Positions 1 to 7,088 of a DNA stretch of 9,596 nucleotides are shown piece after piece. Where the stretch lies: contig CAYROE010000043.1 of the NCBI GenBank assembly GCA_964425855.1, forward strand, positions 1 through 9,596. Direction: 5' to 3'. Below the pieces are notes generated by a model. That model was given only the letters and a program-made list of their open reading frames with translations, searched no databases and was not told the origin of the DNA. The position numbers and the translations under genes are program-made. Source of the DNA: S143-63 sp964425855 (GTDB lineage Archaea; Thermoproteota; Thermoprotei_A; Sulfolobales; Acidilobaceae). The stretch's first letter is position 1, and the number at the start of each line of letters is the position of its first letter.

Positions 1-382
1 ATTTGATAATTATATTATGTGTGACTAATCTAAGGCGGGTAATTGAAATAATTTAAATATAAAACCGCGATCATAATGAAACTACGATAAAAAGAGAAAA
101 CAGCCTTGAGCTTGCAGGGTTCTAGAACTATTATTGGATATGGTACACATACCTGCAATGGTGATTTTAACGTGTGGACTAATTAAATCTAAAAATCTAC
201 AGAATAGCTTGAAGCATCTAATTGAAGGAAGATTTAACATAAAAGAGATTCATGTACTTGCTAAATACGCTTTGCTCCTGGTGTCGCAAAGCTGAGTTAT
301 GAGAAACGTTTTCAATATTTTTAACTATAATGTTAGTTGTTAGATAGATTTTTAAAATATATAGACTGCCTCCATTCGATAG
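1..382. other. AT-rich stretch with no clear gene
   Basis: No convincing gene is seen here. The first 56 bases are open on the plus strand to a TAA at 54-56, so they could be the last codons of a gene that begins outside the window; this is too short to judge. A TATA-like run, TTTAAATA, lies at 53-60. A plus-strand ORF of 51 codons (ATG at 140, TGA at 293-295) follows it. Its product is partly hydrophobic and unrecognised, and its ATG has no good ribosome site. It may be a remnant or chance. The last 35 bases carry the promoter of the propeller gene. Confidence 0.5.
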
Positions 383-391
383 GTGTATATC
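349..391 (+). promoter_or_regulatory. TATA-like promoter and ribosome site of the propeller gene
   Basis: A TATA-like run (TTTTTAAAAT, 349-358) sits where an archaeal promoter would give a transcript start near 378-382, so the leader would be very short. AGGTG at 381-385 fits the archaeal anti-Shine-Dalgarno sequence and lies 6 bases before a TTG at 392, which favours that TTG over the GTG at 383. The start site is inferred. Confidence 0.45.
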
Positions 392-2911
392 TTGATAATA
401 AACTGGAAAAAATTTACAGCAGTAATATTTTTGATAACACTTATAACTATCGGATCAGTATTACATACTGAAGCATTTACAACAACACACCCCCAAAATC
501 TGGAAAATAAAACAATCTTTCTATCCAACAGCGGCGCACAAGGCTTATCATGGAGTCCAAATGGAACATATATTGCAGTAGCTAGTTATACCGGAATAAC
601 TGTATATCAGCGAAACGGAGGACTCGTCTGGTTTAATATAACTCATTCTTCTCCATATGACATAGCATGGAGCCCTGATGGTTCAAAAATAGCATTAGGA
701 TGTTTTGATGGAGTGTTCATGTATTCTTCTAATGGCACGTTATTGTGGTACCACCCGGCAAACAAGGTGGTTGAATCAATTGATTGGAGCCCAGATGGCA
801 GTTATCTGGTAGCTGCAGAATATAAAGATGACGGAAAGGCATATGTTTTTTATGCCAATAATGGTACCGTGCTTTGGTCTAAAGATAATTCAGGAACAGT
901 TTTCAAGGTTGATTGGAGCCCTAATGGCGAGCTGATCGCAATAGGAGGAAGCAGCGGGGTATTAGTGGTTGATGCATTAACTGGTAATATAGTATTTAAC
1001 AGAAACAATATAGGTCTAGCACCTGATCTGGCATGGTCACCGGATAACTCTTACCTTGCAATAGCCTATATAGTTAACAATGTTGAAGGAGGAGCATTAT
1101 TATTTGATACAGGAGGGAATGTAATTTGGGATTATCATATAGATGCTCATGGCCGTGTAGTAGTATGGGATCCAAACGGAGACCATATAATATTTGGTGC
1201 TGACGATGGAGCCAGGATACTTAGCAAATATGGTAATGTTTTATGGTATAATTCTACCATTGAGGATGTTTTCGGTGCTTCGTGGAGCCCAGACAATAAC
1301 CTTATCGCTATAACGGATATAGAAAATATTTATGTATTTTATACTAGCAATTTAACCATGAAATGGATGTATGAAGGTTATGGTTGGATATACGATGTAA
1401 AATGGAATCCTAACAGTACTCATGTAGCAATAGCTGCAAGCTCAAATGGATACTTGTTATTCGACAATAATGGAACTATACAATATATGAGTCCTGATCT
1501 AAGATATACTGCCACATCAACAGTGAGCCCCCTCCAATTTAACCCGGTACATAATATGTATGGTATTTTTGCAGCCGGAGCCCAGGCTTCTTTTCTGACC
1601 GTATTCTCTACAGACAATAACATGTATTTATGGAATGTGAACTATGGTATTCCAAAATACATATGCTGCTTTACCTGGTCTAGTACGGGAGACTACATAG
1701 CTGTAGGTATCAATAAATTTTACAACTCGAGTTACGGGGTTATCGATATTTACTCTTCCACAGGAGAATTTATTCTATCCATAAATATAACTAGCCAAGT
1801 ATATTCTCTAGAATGGAGTAAAGATGATTCTATGCTTGCAATAGGGACACCAAATAATGTACTAGTTTATAACTTCTCGGCAAACTCAATCCAGCAAATA
1901 ATATCATTTATGTATCCAGTAACTCTTGACTGGAGCTTAAACAACACATATATTCTAACAGGAGGTTATTCAGGACTTATACTTATCAATACTAGGAATA
2001 ATACAGTTAACCAACTAGGTGGATCCAACAGCTATTTTATGAGGGCCTTTTTCGTTCAGAACGACTCTTATATTCTGGCACAATGGCATGACTTACAAAA
2101 TAATACCTTTAGATTCACAGTGTACGATATTAGTGGTAATACTATCTGGCAAACCCCTCCCGATGCTAAGATATACTCATTTACATTATCACCAGATGAG
2201 AAAACGGCTGCCTTGGAAAATGATAATTCAATAAGTTTAATTAAAATAGTCAACGGAGAAACATTATGGAGTAAGCCTATTAATAACATTTATGGAATGA
2301 TGTGGAATCCGGTGAAAAACAGTATAGCTTTGTTTAGTTCTGATTCGGTTTCTGTAATATCCAGCTATGATGGAACAGAACTATGGCAAGGTCATATTTC
2401 TATTGGGACTTTATTATATGGAAATTGGAATCCTGAAGGCTCTAATATACTATTACTAGGTGAATATCAAGGGTATTTTTATCGGGTACTGTTCTTAGAC
2501 GAATTATATACTAATTATTCAGTCGTGAGAATAAACGGCGCTCTTAACCATACAATAGATCTCCTAATAAATACTCAAGATTACGATCCAATTCTACACC
2601 TAGATAATGGAAGTACACTATATATCTATACAGAACCCAGTGCGATAATGAACATCAGTATAGTTAAGATTGACGATGTCGTAATAGGAAATTCGGCTCC
2701 CATAGTATTTAGGAGTCCAGAATCCGAGTTCGATATAAATAACTTGGAGCTGGATCCAGTCATAGACTCTATACTAGCCAGTATAGGAGGTTATATAGTC
2801 ATAAGTAACACATCTCAAGACGATAATAGTCTAGCCTTACTCCTAGGTCTTATCTTGTCTCTTGCTGCTGCCAGCATTTTACTATTAAAACTAGATAATA
2901 AAACCCGGTAA
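392..2911 (+). CDS. Secreted membrane-anchored protein with about 16 WD40-like blades
   Basis: This gene encodes about 839 residues. The frame can also start at GTG 383, but AGGTG at 381-385 is better placed for TTG 392. A lysine-bearing N-terminus, a hydrophobic stretch and a small-residue site ending HTEA form a likely signal peptide. About 16 repeats of 38-45 residues follow, each opening with a W-S-P-D/N-G-like turn and then a hydrophobic IAIG-like strand. Many close with a G-x-x-LW strand reminiscent of PQQ-type blades. The number suggests two 7- or 8-bladed propellers in series. A region of about 110 residues without blades follows, then a hydrophobic helix (LALLLGLILSLAAASILLL) and a short basic tail. 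About twenty N-x-S/T sequons fit a glycosylated surface protein with the propellers outside. No catalytic residues are recognised; a binding or scaffold role is inference. Neighbours give no clue. Confidence 0.9.
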   Translation: MIINWKKFTAVIFLITLITIGSVLHTEAFTTTHPQNLENKTIFLSNSGAQGLSWSPNGTYIAVASYTGITVYQRNGGLVWFNITHSSPYDIAWSPDGSKIALGCFDGVFMYSSNGTLLWYHPANKVVESIDWSPDGSYLVAAEYKDDGKAYVFYANNGTVLWSKDNSGTVFKVDWSPNGELIAIGGSSGVLVVDALTGNIVFNRNNIGLAPDLAWSPDNSYLAIAYIVNNVEGGALLFDTGGNVIWDYHIDAHGRVVVWDPNGDHIIFGADDGARILSKYGNVLWYNSTIEDVFGASWSPDNNLIAITDIENIYVFYTSNLTMKWMYEGYGWIYDVKWNPNSTHVAIAASSNGYLLFDNNGTIQYMSPDLRYTATSTVSPLQFNPVHNMYGIFAAGAQASFLTVFSTDNNMYLWNVNYGIPKYICCFTWSSTGDYIAVGINKFYNSSYGVIDIYSSTGEFILSINITSQVYSLEWSKDDSMLAIGTPNNVLVYNFSANSIQQIISFMYPVTLDWSLNNTYILTGGYSGLILINTRNNTVNQLGGSNSYFMRAFFVQNDSYILAQWHDLQNNTFRFTVYDISGNTIWQTPPDAKIYSFTLSPDEKTAALENDNSISLIKIVNGETLWSKPINNIYGMMWNPVKNSIALFSSDSVSVISSYDGTELWQGHISIGTLLYGNWNPEGSNILLLGEYQGYFYRVLFLDELYTNYSVVRINGALNHTIDLLINTQDYDPILHLDNGSTLYIYTEPSAIMNISIVKIDDVVIGNSAPIVFRSPESEFDINNLELDPVIDSILASIGGYIVISNTSQDDNSLALLLGLILSLAAASILLLKLDNKTR

Positions 2912-2932
2912 CAATAAGGAAACTCTTTTTCA
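2912..2932 (+). terminator. T-rich stop signal after the propeller gene
   Basis: A run of five T (2926-2930), preceded by CTC, lies about 15 bases after the TAA. Archaeal transcription often ends at such T-tracts without a hairpin. The assignment rests on position and composition only. Confidence 0.3.
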
Positions 2933-3068
2933 TTAGCTGTGTATGATAAAAAAAGTCCTTAATACTGATAACTCGTAATATTTTATCCATACTATAAACT
3001 ACTGGAAGATGCCTAATATTGTGATAAATCATCTTTATGTATAGCAGAAATATGAGAATCTTCTGGAT

Positions 3069-3313
3069 GTGCGACAACTAGATTCTTGCCAACGTTATTG
3101 TTCTTCTGAGGCTGAATCCAAGTCTCCTTTTTCGGAAATCGCTCTAATAAGAGCCCTCAGTAATTATGCCTGGAAGTCTGGATCCCTTCTTTATCTCCGG
3201 AGACGAGCAGGATTAACTACATGATAGCTGGGAGAATCCTAGATTTCATTATTGAACTAAGCGGAGAAATTTATACATTAATAGAGACGGAGCAAGATTC
3301 CATAGGAAGTTGA
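3069..3313 (+). pseudogene. Two short overlapping ORFs, possibly a broken gene
   Basis: Two short plus-strand frames run into each other. The first opens at GTG 3069 and ends with TGA 3222-3224 (51 codons). It overlaps ATG 3221 as ATGA. The second, starting at that ATG, encodes 30 residues (starting MIAGRILDFIIELSGEIYTL) and ends with TGA 3311-3313. That TGA overlaps TTG 3310 of the next ORF as TTGA. The second peptide reads like a normal amphipathic helix. The first is Ser/Arg-rich and less protein-like. Either these are tiny coupled genes, or one gene broken by frameshifts. No strong ribosome site precedes 3069 or 3221. No family is recognised. About 155 bases before 3069 hold nothing I can identify. 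Confidence 0.25.
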
Positions 3314-3567
3314 TCTCAAAAGTTATCAATACATTATACTATGAAGTGCTTGGCATAAGCGTGGATCCAGGGGAAAGAATTATGGAGACCTATAAGCTAA
3401 TAGCAGGATACGACATTAGAGCAGAGACTGAACCTGTATGGTTAGAAAATCTTAAAACAATAGACATTATTGCGTCTATTGCCAGCGAGATAGGAGTAAA
3501 TGAATGGGAGGGTAGAGTTGGAGAGATAGAGAGATATTATTCGAGTGGTAGAATAAATTCTATATAA
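3310..3567 (+). CDS. Small hypothetical protein, possibly the 3' part of a frameshifted gene
   Basis: The ORF encodes 85 residues from TTG 3310 to TAA 3565-3567. The product is acidic and mostly helical in appearance, with no membrane segment and no motif I recognise. Its composition looks like a real protein. The start is weak: TTG with only AGGA a few bases upstream, overlapping the stop of the 30-codon ORF. Upstream codons in this frame stay open back to a TGA at 3253, so the first half of a longer protein may sit in the neighbouring frame (from ATG 3221). Joining the two would give roughly 112-115 residues. I cannot tell a coupled small gene from a frameshifted one. Confidence 0.4.
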   Translation: MISKVINTLYYEVLGISVDPGERIMETYKLIAGYDIRAETEPVWLENLKTIDIIASIASEIGVNEWEGRVGEIERYYSSGRINSI

Positions 3568-3582
3568 GACAAGGGTAAATAG

Positions 3583-3824
3583 ATAGATTATAGGACTTTG
3601 GCATACTATCCAGCTGTAATAGTTGATTTAAGCATACGAGGGGCTTATTGAATTGCCAAATGGGAGAGTTCACATAAAATGTTCGTATACGTATCTTAAA
3701 TTTATTGGTAGAGAAAAATTATATTGACGCGGTATCAGTTATTGAGACTCTTATTGATCGTCCAAAGCGTTTATTGGTAATACTTCCTAGAATTATTGTT
3801 TTGCCTTCTTCTTTTTCTCTCTAG
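3583..3824 (+). pseudogene. Remnant of an unrecognised gene spread over three frames
   Basis: Three consecutive plus-strand stretches each look protein-like but lie in different frames. The first is open at 3583-3651 and includes AYYPAVIVDLSIRGAY before TGA. The second is open from 3632 to TGA 3725-3727 and includes IELPNGRVHIK. The third is open from 3678 to TAG 3822-3824 and includes NYIDAVSVIETLIDRPKRLL and a hydrophobic strand after it. Read in order they resemble one ancestral protein of about 65-70 residues or a fragment of a larger one, broken by two frameshifts near 3645 and 3680. The end overlaps the 3' end of the minus-strand gene. The family is unknown; a chance pattern is possible. 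Confidence 0.3.
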
Positions 3825-4545
3825 ATGCTAGCACATGGTCTAGGACTCGCTTATTGACTCGGAATACCTCTGAGGCAATTTTCCGGATATATTTATCGTC
3901 TGGGATACTTCCATGGAAGTCGCTGAAGATTAGGGCTGTACCCTGTTTCATTGCTTCCTTGGTAAGCCTGTCTCTTACCTCTCCACGATATATTGCGCTT
4001 GCCACCTTAAAGGCGATATAGAACCTTACATACTTTGATATGATCTTTTCTTTTTCAGGGAATACACTTGCAAGGGCTTTGGCAAGGTTCCTTAGGCTCT
4101 CCTCGTCGGCGAATCCATAGTATACCTGTGTGAATCTCAGCCTTAGTATCCGGGCAATGGTATTGTCGTCGGGGATGCTTCCTAGCAATGCCATTATTTT
4201 CTCTCTAGCCTCTTCCGGCGTACTTGACATAACTATCTCTATGATTTTGTCATATTTTATCTCCGGATAGAATATAGAGTCAAAGAGATCAGGGTACTGG
4301 TCCTCTAGCCCCATACCATACTTGCCTACTATATAGAGGCTTGCCATTTCCTTATCGAAAATGTCTTCAGGAAGAGAAGCTCCTCGTAGAGGACTAAGAC
4401 GTTCTTTTTTGTATTCTCGCTTCAGTATTTCGATAACTTTAGCACGGTCTAGTGATTGATCCTGCTCCCAGAGATTTATAATGGTGTTCCACAGGTCGAA
4501 CAGGAGATTTAGTCGTCTCTGCACGTCTTTTGCTCTTGAAACCAT
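3793..4545 (-). CDS. DUF2192-like archaeal protein of unknown function
   Basis: The product is a soluble, helix-rich, highly charged protein of 250 residues. It has no signal peptide or membrane segment and ends in a lysine-rich tail (REKKKKAKQ). Length and sequence character match the crenarchaeal family DUF2192, which I recall rather than verified. The phrase G-S-I-P-D-D occurs twice (about residues 127-132 and 213-218), each time followed by a basic helix, which suggests an internal repeat of a small helical unit. The ATG at 4545 is supported by GGGTGAG ending 8 bases upstream. The gene stands alone, divergent from the SpoIIM-riboflavin operon, with a promoter candidate near 4675. The basic tail could mean nucleic-acid or ribosome binding, but this is inference. 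Confidence 0.85.
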   Translation of the reverse strand: MVSRAKDVQRRLNLLFDLWNTIINLWEQDQSLDRAKVIEILKREYKKERLSPLRGASLPEDIFDKEMASLYIVGKYGMGLEDQYPDLFDSIFYPEIKYDKIIEIVMSSTPEEAREKIMALLGSIPDDNTIARILRLRFTQVYYGFADEESLRNLAKALASVFPEKEKIISKYVRFYIAFKVASAIYRGEVRDRLTKEAMKQGTALIFSDFHGSIPDDKYIRKIASEVFRVNKRVLDHVLASREKKKKAKQ

Positions 4546-4549
4546 TCTG

Positions 4550-4573
4550 TTATCTCACCCTACTCACAGGCAT
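4550..4573 (-). other. Seven-codon upstream ORF in the leader of the DUF2192-like gene
   Basis: On the minus strand an ATG at 4573 follows GAGGGT by 4 bases and opens a frame of 7 codons (MPVSRVR) ending with TAA at 4552-4550. That is 4 bases before the ATG of the main gene and in another frame. The ribosome site of the main gene lies inside this mini-ORF. It could couple translation, or be chance. Confidence 0.25.
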
Positions 4574-4668
4574 TCTTACCCTCTACGCAATTATTCTTGT
4601 TCTCAGTATTGCTATCCAGTTGCTATACCTGGTGGATCCTTTCCCAAGAATTACCCGAGCCCCTCCAC

Positions 4669-4680
4669 GATTAAAAATCC
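4669..4680 (-). promoter_or_regulatory. TATA-like element for the DUF2192-like gene
   Basis: Read on the minus strand this is GGATTTTTAATC, a reasonable archaeal TATA box. A start about 26 bases downstream, near 4649, would give a leader of about 100 bases containing the mini-ORF. No second TATA-like run is obvious nearer the gene. Confidence 0.35.
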
Positions 4681-4745
4681 GATAGTAGCCTCCTAGCGGC
4701 TAACCGATGCACATAGTAATCGATAACCTGGCTATCCTCTATGAT

Positions 4746-4764
4746 TTACTAAGAGAATTAATAT
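4746..4764 (+). promoter_or_regulatory. Candidate promoter of the SpoIIM-riboflavin operon
   Basis: AATTAATAT (4756-4764) after a purine-rich AAGAG is the best TATA-like element before the operon. It would place the transcript start near 4786. An imperfect inverted repeat (TTACTAA, 4746-4752, against TTAATAT, 4758-4764; 5 of 7 positions) covers the element and could be an operator. Both readings are tentative. Confidence 0.3.
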
Positions 4765-4843
4765 CAGGATGCCTCCAATACATAGATAAGTGAGGTATAC
4801 TCCTATCCGGAGCATCATAGTGTTAACGTGGTGTAACGGAGAA

Positions 4844-5458
4844 ATGAAGAGATCGCTTGCTGAAGAGGCCTACAATTACATTATGAATAAGACAACCTTC
4901 AAGGCCGTCATAGTATTGATTCTAGTATTCACAATCTCTATGACACTACCATTAGTCTACACTGAGATTCTCCAATCAAAACTGGGCTCGATAGCCCAGG
5001 AAGAAGGCCAAGGAATACAAGAAGTACTAAACTATCCGCTATACCTGTTACCAGTAGCCATATACATACGCAACTTATCCGTCTCCGTAATCCTCGCAGT
5101 AACCGCGGTGACCATAATCATACCCTTTTTAATAATAGTTATAAACGGAATAATCGTAGCCCTAGTCATCTCAGCTATCCCTTCTCAAATAGCAGAAATA
5201 AGTCCACATCTAGTAGACGAGCCCGGAAAATACGCTCTATTCATATACGCTTCCCTAGTGCCACACGGTGTAGTCGAAATACCAACAATAGTACTAGCTG
5301 CGGCAGTTATGGCTTATTTAGCAAAAGGTATACGAGTCCTAGGCAGGAGAATACCAAGTGCATTATACATTGCATCAGCTAACCTAATGGCTGCAGCAAT
5401 AATCGAAAGCACAGTTACATTCGTACTGGCATTAGCGGTAATCCTATTCATACTATAG
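4844..5458 (+). CDS. SpoIIM-family (DUF95) integral membrane protein
   Basis: The product is a polytopic membrane protein of 204 residues from ATG 4844, with about five hydrophobic segments. The signature of the stage II sporulation protein M family is plain: the stretch LVPHGVVEIPTIVLAAA in the fourth segment carries the P-H-G-x-x-E-x-P motif. An NG turn precedes it in the third segment. Archaeal members are not sporulation proteins; their role is unknown, and some are suspected to act in membrane or vesicle biology or transport. GGTG ends 10 bases before the ATG. The frame also opens at GTG 4790, which would add 18 residues without a clear family match. This is the first gene of a five-gene operon and lies 23 bases before the eIF2B-like gene. 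The riboflavin link is by position only. Confidence 0.88.
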   Translation: MKRSLAEEAYNYIMNKTTFKAVIVLILVFTISMTLPLVYTEILQSKLGSIAQEEGQGIQEVLNYPLYLLPVAIYIRNLSVSVILAVTAVTIIIPFLIIVINGIIVALVISAIPSQIAEISPHLVDEPGKYALFIYASLVPHGVVEIPTIVLAAAVMAYLAKGIRVLGRRIPSALYIASANLMAAAIIESTVTFVLALAVILFIL

Positions 5459-5481
5459 TTCTACTAAGTGAGGGGAACATA

Positions 5482-6438
5482 GTGGAGAAAGGAAAAAGCC
5501 CGACAACGGTGATAGCAGAGCTACTAGTGAATAACGACATAACAACAATCCTATACAAACTAGTAGAATCACTTAGCCCAAAGAGCCTAGAAGAATCCAT
5601 TACATTTAGAGAGCTTGAGAGCACTGCCACAATACTATCAATGAATTTGTCAAAGACCGCACCATATTATGGACCTTTCAACAACGTGAGCCGAATACTG
5701 AGAGACATAGTGTCATTAGCGGCAGATAAGGGCTCAATACTATATGGGAAGACGATCCATCATATCTGGAGTTGTCTATTAGATGCATTACACACATATA
5801 CGCATAGGAGTCTGGCAAACATAAAGAAGATATGTATGAACCTAGACACGGATAAGCTGCTAATACATAGCTATGGTAACCTCACTTACTCATGCCTCTT
5901 AGGACTGAGAGAAAAAAATCCCATGATCTTTATAACAGGACCAAACCCCAAGAATCTAGCGAGAAAACTGGTTCAAGCAGGATACAATCCCAGAAAACTA
6001 GCAATAGTGCCAGTATATTATAGCTATCAAGCATCCCACCTAGTAGACGCATACATTTTCCAGGCAGAAACAGTCTCGATAGAAAGAATACTTTCCCGAC
6101 CAGGAGTACAGTTGACGACTAACTATATAGCAAAGACAGGGGTAGACGCGAGAATAATCCCTGTCACCCTTTCACTCGCATATATAACAACTCGTGGGAA
6201 AGGCCTCATAAACTATACTAATATTATGAAGATACCATATGAGTTCGAATGGAAAGAAGTAGAACAGCTCCCCCTATTCGAAATAGTCTACATCAAAGAG
6301 CTAGCCGACAAACTAACACTCTTCGACGAACATGGCCAGGCCAAAATCAAAACAACAGAGTATAGGAGAAGACTCAGCAGCGCACACAGAAGAATACTAG
6401 AGCTGGTGGACGCAAGATGCAGAGTCTTCCAATCCTAA
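5482..6438 (+). CDS. Divergent eIF2B-like / NagB-fold protein, probably non-catalytic
   Basis: The product has 318 residues from GTG 5482, with GAGGGG 6 bases upstream. An N-terminal helical domain (1-120) is followed by a Rossmann-like half with marks of the eIF2B alpha/beta/delta, ribose-1,5-bisphosphate isomerase and MtnA family. These are LLIHSYGN (126-133), where the family has THSY or THCN; FITGPNP (150-156), for the T-E-S/T-R-P loop; VDAYIFQAETVS (188-199), for the V-D-x-x-I-V-G-A-D strand; and LPLFEIVY with LFDEHG (263-285), for the N-P-x-F-D-x-x-P and T-E-x-G end. The enzyme branch uses a Cys in the first motif and an Asp in the third. Here they are Ser and Glu, and the Arg-Pro loop is lost. 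It is therefore likely a binding or regulatory protein. It overlaps the next gene by 22 bases. A small C-terminal basic helix follows the fold. Confidence 0.75.
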   Translation: MEKGKSPTTVIAELLVNNDITTILYKLVESLSPKSLEESITFRELESTATILSMNLSKTAPYYGPFNNVSRILRDIVSLAADKGSILYGKTIHHIWSCLLDALHTYTHRSLANIKKICMNLDTDKLLIHSYGNLTYSCLLGLREKNPMIFITGPNPKNLARKLVQAGYNPRKLAIVPVYYSYQASHLVDAYIFQAETVSIERILSRPGVQLTTNYIAKTGVDARIIPVTLSLAYITTRGKGLINYTNIMKIPYEFEWKEVEQLPLFEIVYIKELADKLTLFDEHGQAKIKTTEYRRRLSSAHRRILELVDARCRVFQS

Positions 6439-7088
6439 TACCAGGCCTATTACTAACTCTTATGCTCCTGACCGGCAATGTTCCAGCATACGGGCAAAAC
6501 CAAACATATAATTATTGTATTGTCAACGGAAACGCCATTATACAATTGGGAAGTGCAAGATACGGTTACTCCCTCAATATAATGATATACCAAAATAATA
6601 CGGAGAAAATAAACCTATCAGAGATACAAGTCACTATACTCTTAGACGGAGAGACAGATGTAACAGACCAATTTACCATAACAAAAAATATCGAATATAA
6701 TGGCCCGACAACAAAACTAAACATAACGATAGAACCAGAAACTGTCCTAGGCTCGCTCGAGCCCAACAGATACCACGATATAATCATAGTCGCCAACACG
6801 ACTATTCTAGCAGAAATCTACGTCTACAGTGGAGAATCCCCATGTACTACAACATCCGGTGAAAACAACACATGGACCAATACGCTCCAGCCAAGCAACC
6901 AGGAATACACGAGAGAATACACATTATCAAAAGAAGAGAAAAAGACTCTACCTCCACCGGAAACACAATCCAGCGATAAAGAGATTCTTAAAAAAGTATT
7001 AACACTACCATTGATAATCTTGCTAGTGGCGCTGACAATTGCAAGCATGGTGATAGAATATGCAAGAAACCCTAAAACAAGCAATTGA
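6417..7088 (+). CDS. Single-pass surface protein of unknown function
   Basis: The product has 223 residues and an ATG at 6417 preceded by GGTGG about 7 bases upstream, inside the end of the previous gene. It has an N-terminal hydrophobic signal sequence ending in V-P-A-Y-G. A beta-rich extracellular domain of about 120 residues follows, with several N-x-T/S sequons (NQT, NNT, NLS, NIT, NTT, NNT) and two cysteines. Then come a Ser/Thr/Glu/Pro-rich stalk, a C-terminal hydrophobic helix (about residues 193-213) and a short basic tail. The layout is that of a stalked type I surface protein of an archaeon. No enzymatic motif is seen and no family is recognised. It overlaps the eIF2B-like gene by 22 bases and ribB by 29, so it is firmly in the operon. 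A link to flavin handling is inference. Confidence 0.85.
   Translation: MQSLPILIPGLLLTLMLLTGNVPAYGQNQTYNYCIVNGNAIIQLGSARYGYSLNIMIYQNNTEKINLSEIQVTILLDGETDVTDQFTITKNIEYNGPTTKLNITIEPETVLGSLEPNRYHDIIIVANTTILAEIYVYSGESPCTTTSGENNTWTNTLQPSNQEYTREYTLSKEEKKTLPPPETQSSDKEILKKVLTLPLIILLVALTIASMVIEYARNPKTSN

Noticed and set aside
2850..3077. Minus-strand ORF of 75 codons with hydrophobic residues over the end of the propeller gene
   Set aside because: It overlaps the end of a clear gene, has no ribosome site I can see, and the composition reflects AT-rich DNA.
3016..3150. Minus-strand open stretch of about 45 codons reading KNLVVAHPEDSHISAIHKDD
   Set aside because: It looks protein-like but has no start codon and stops lie on both sides. 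The plus strand of the same bases is open too, so no strand can be preferred.
4481..4696. Plus-strand ORF of 71 codons in the divergent promoter region
   Set aside because: It lies opposite the start of the DUF2192-like gene and through its promoter; the Ser/His/Pro/Arg-rich product looks non-coding.
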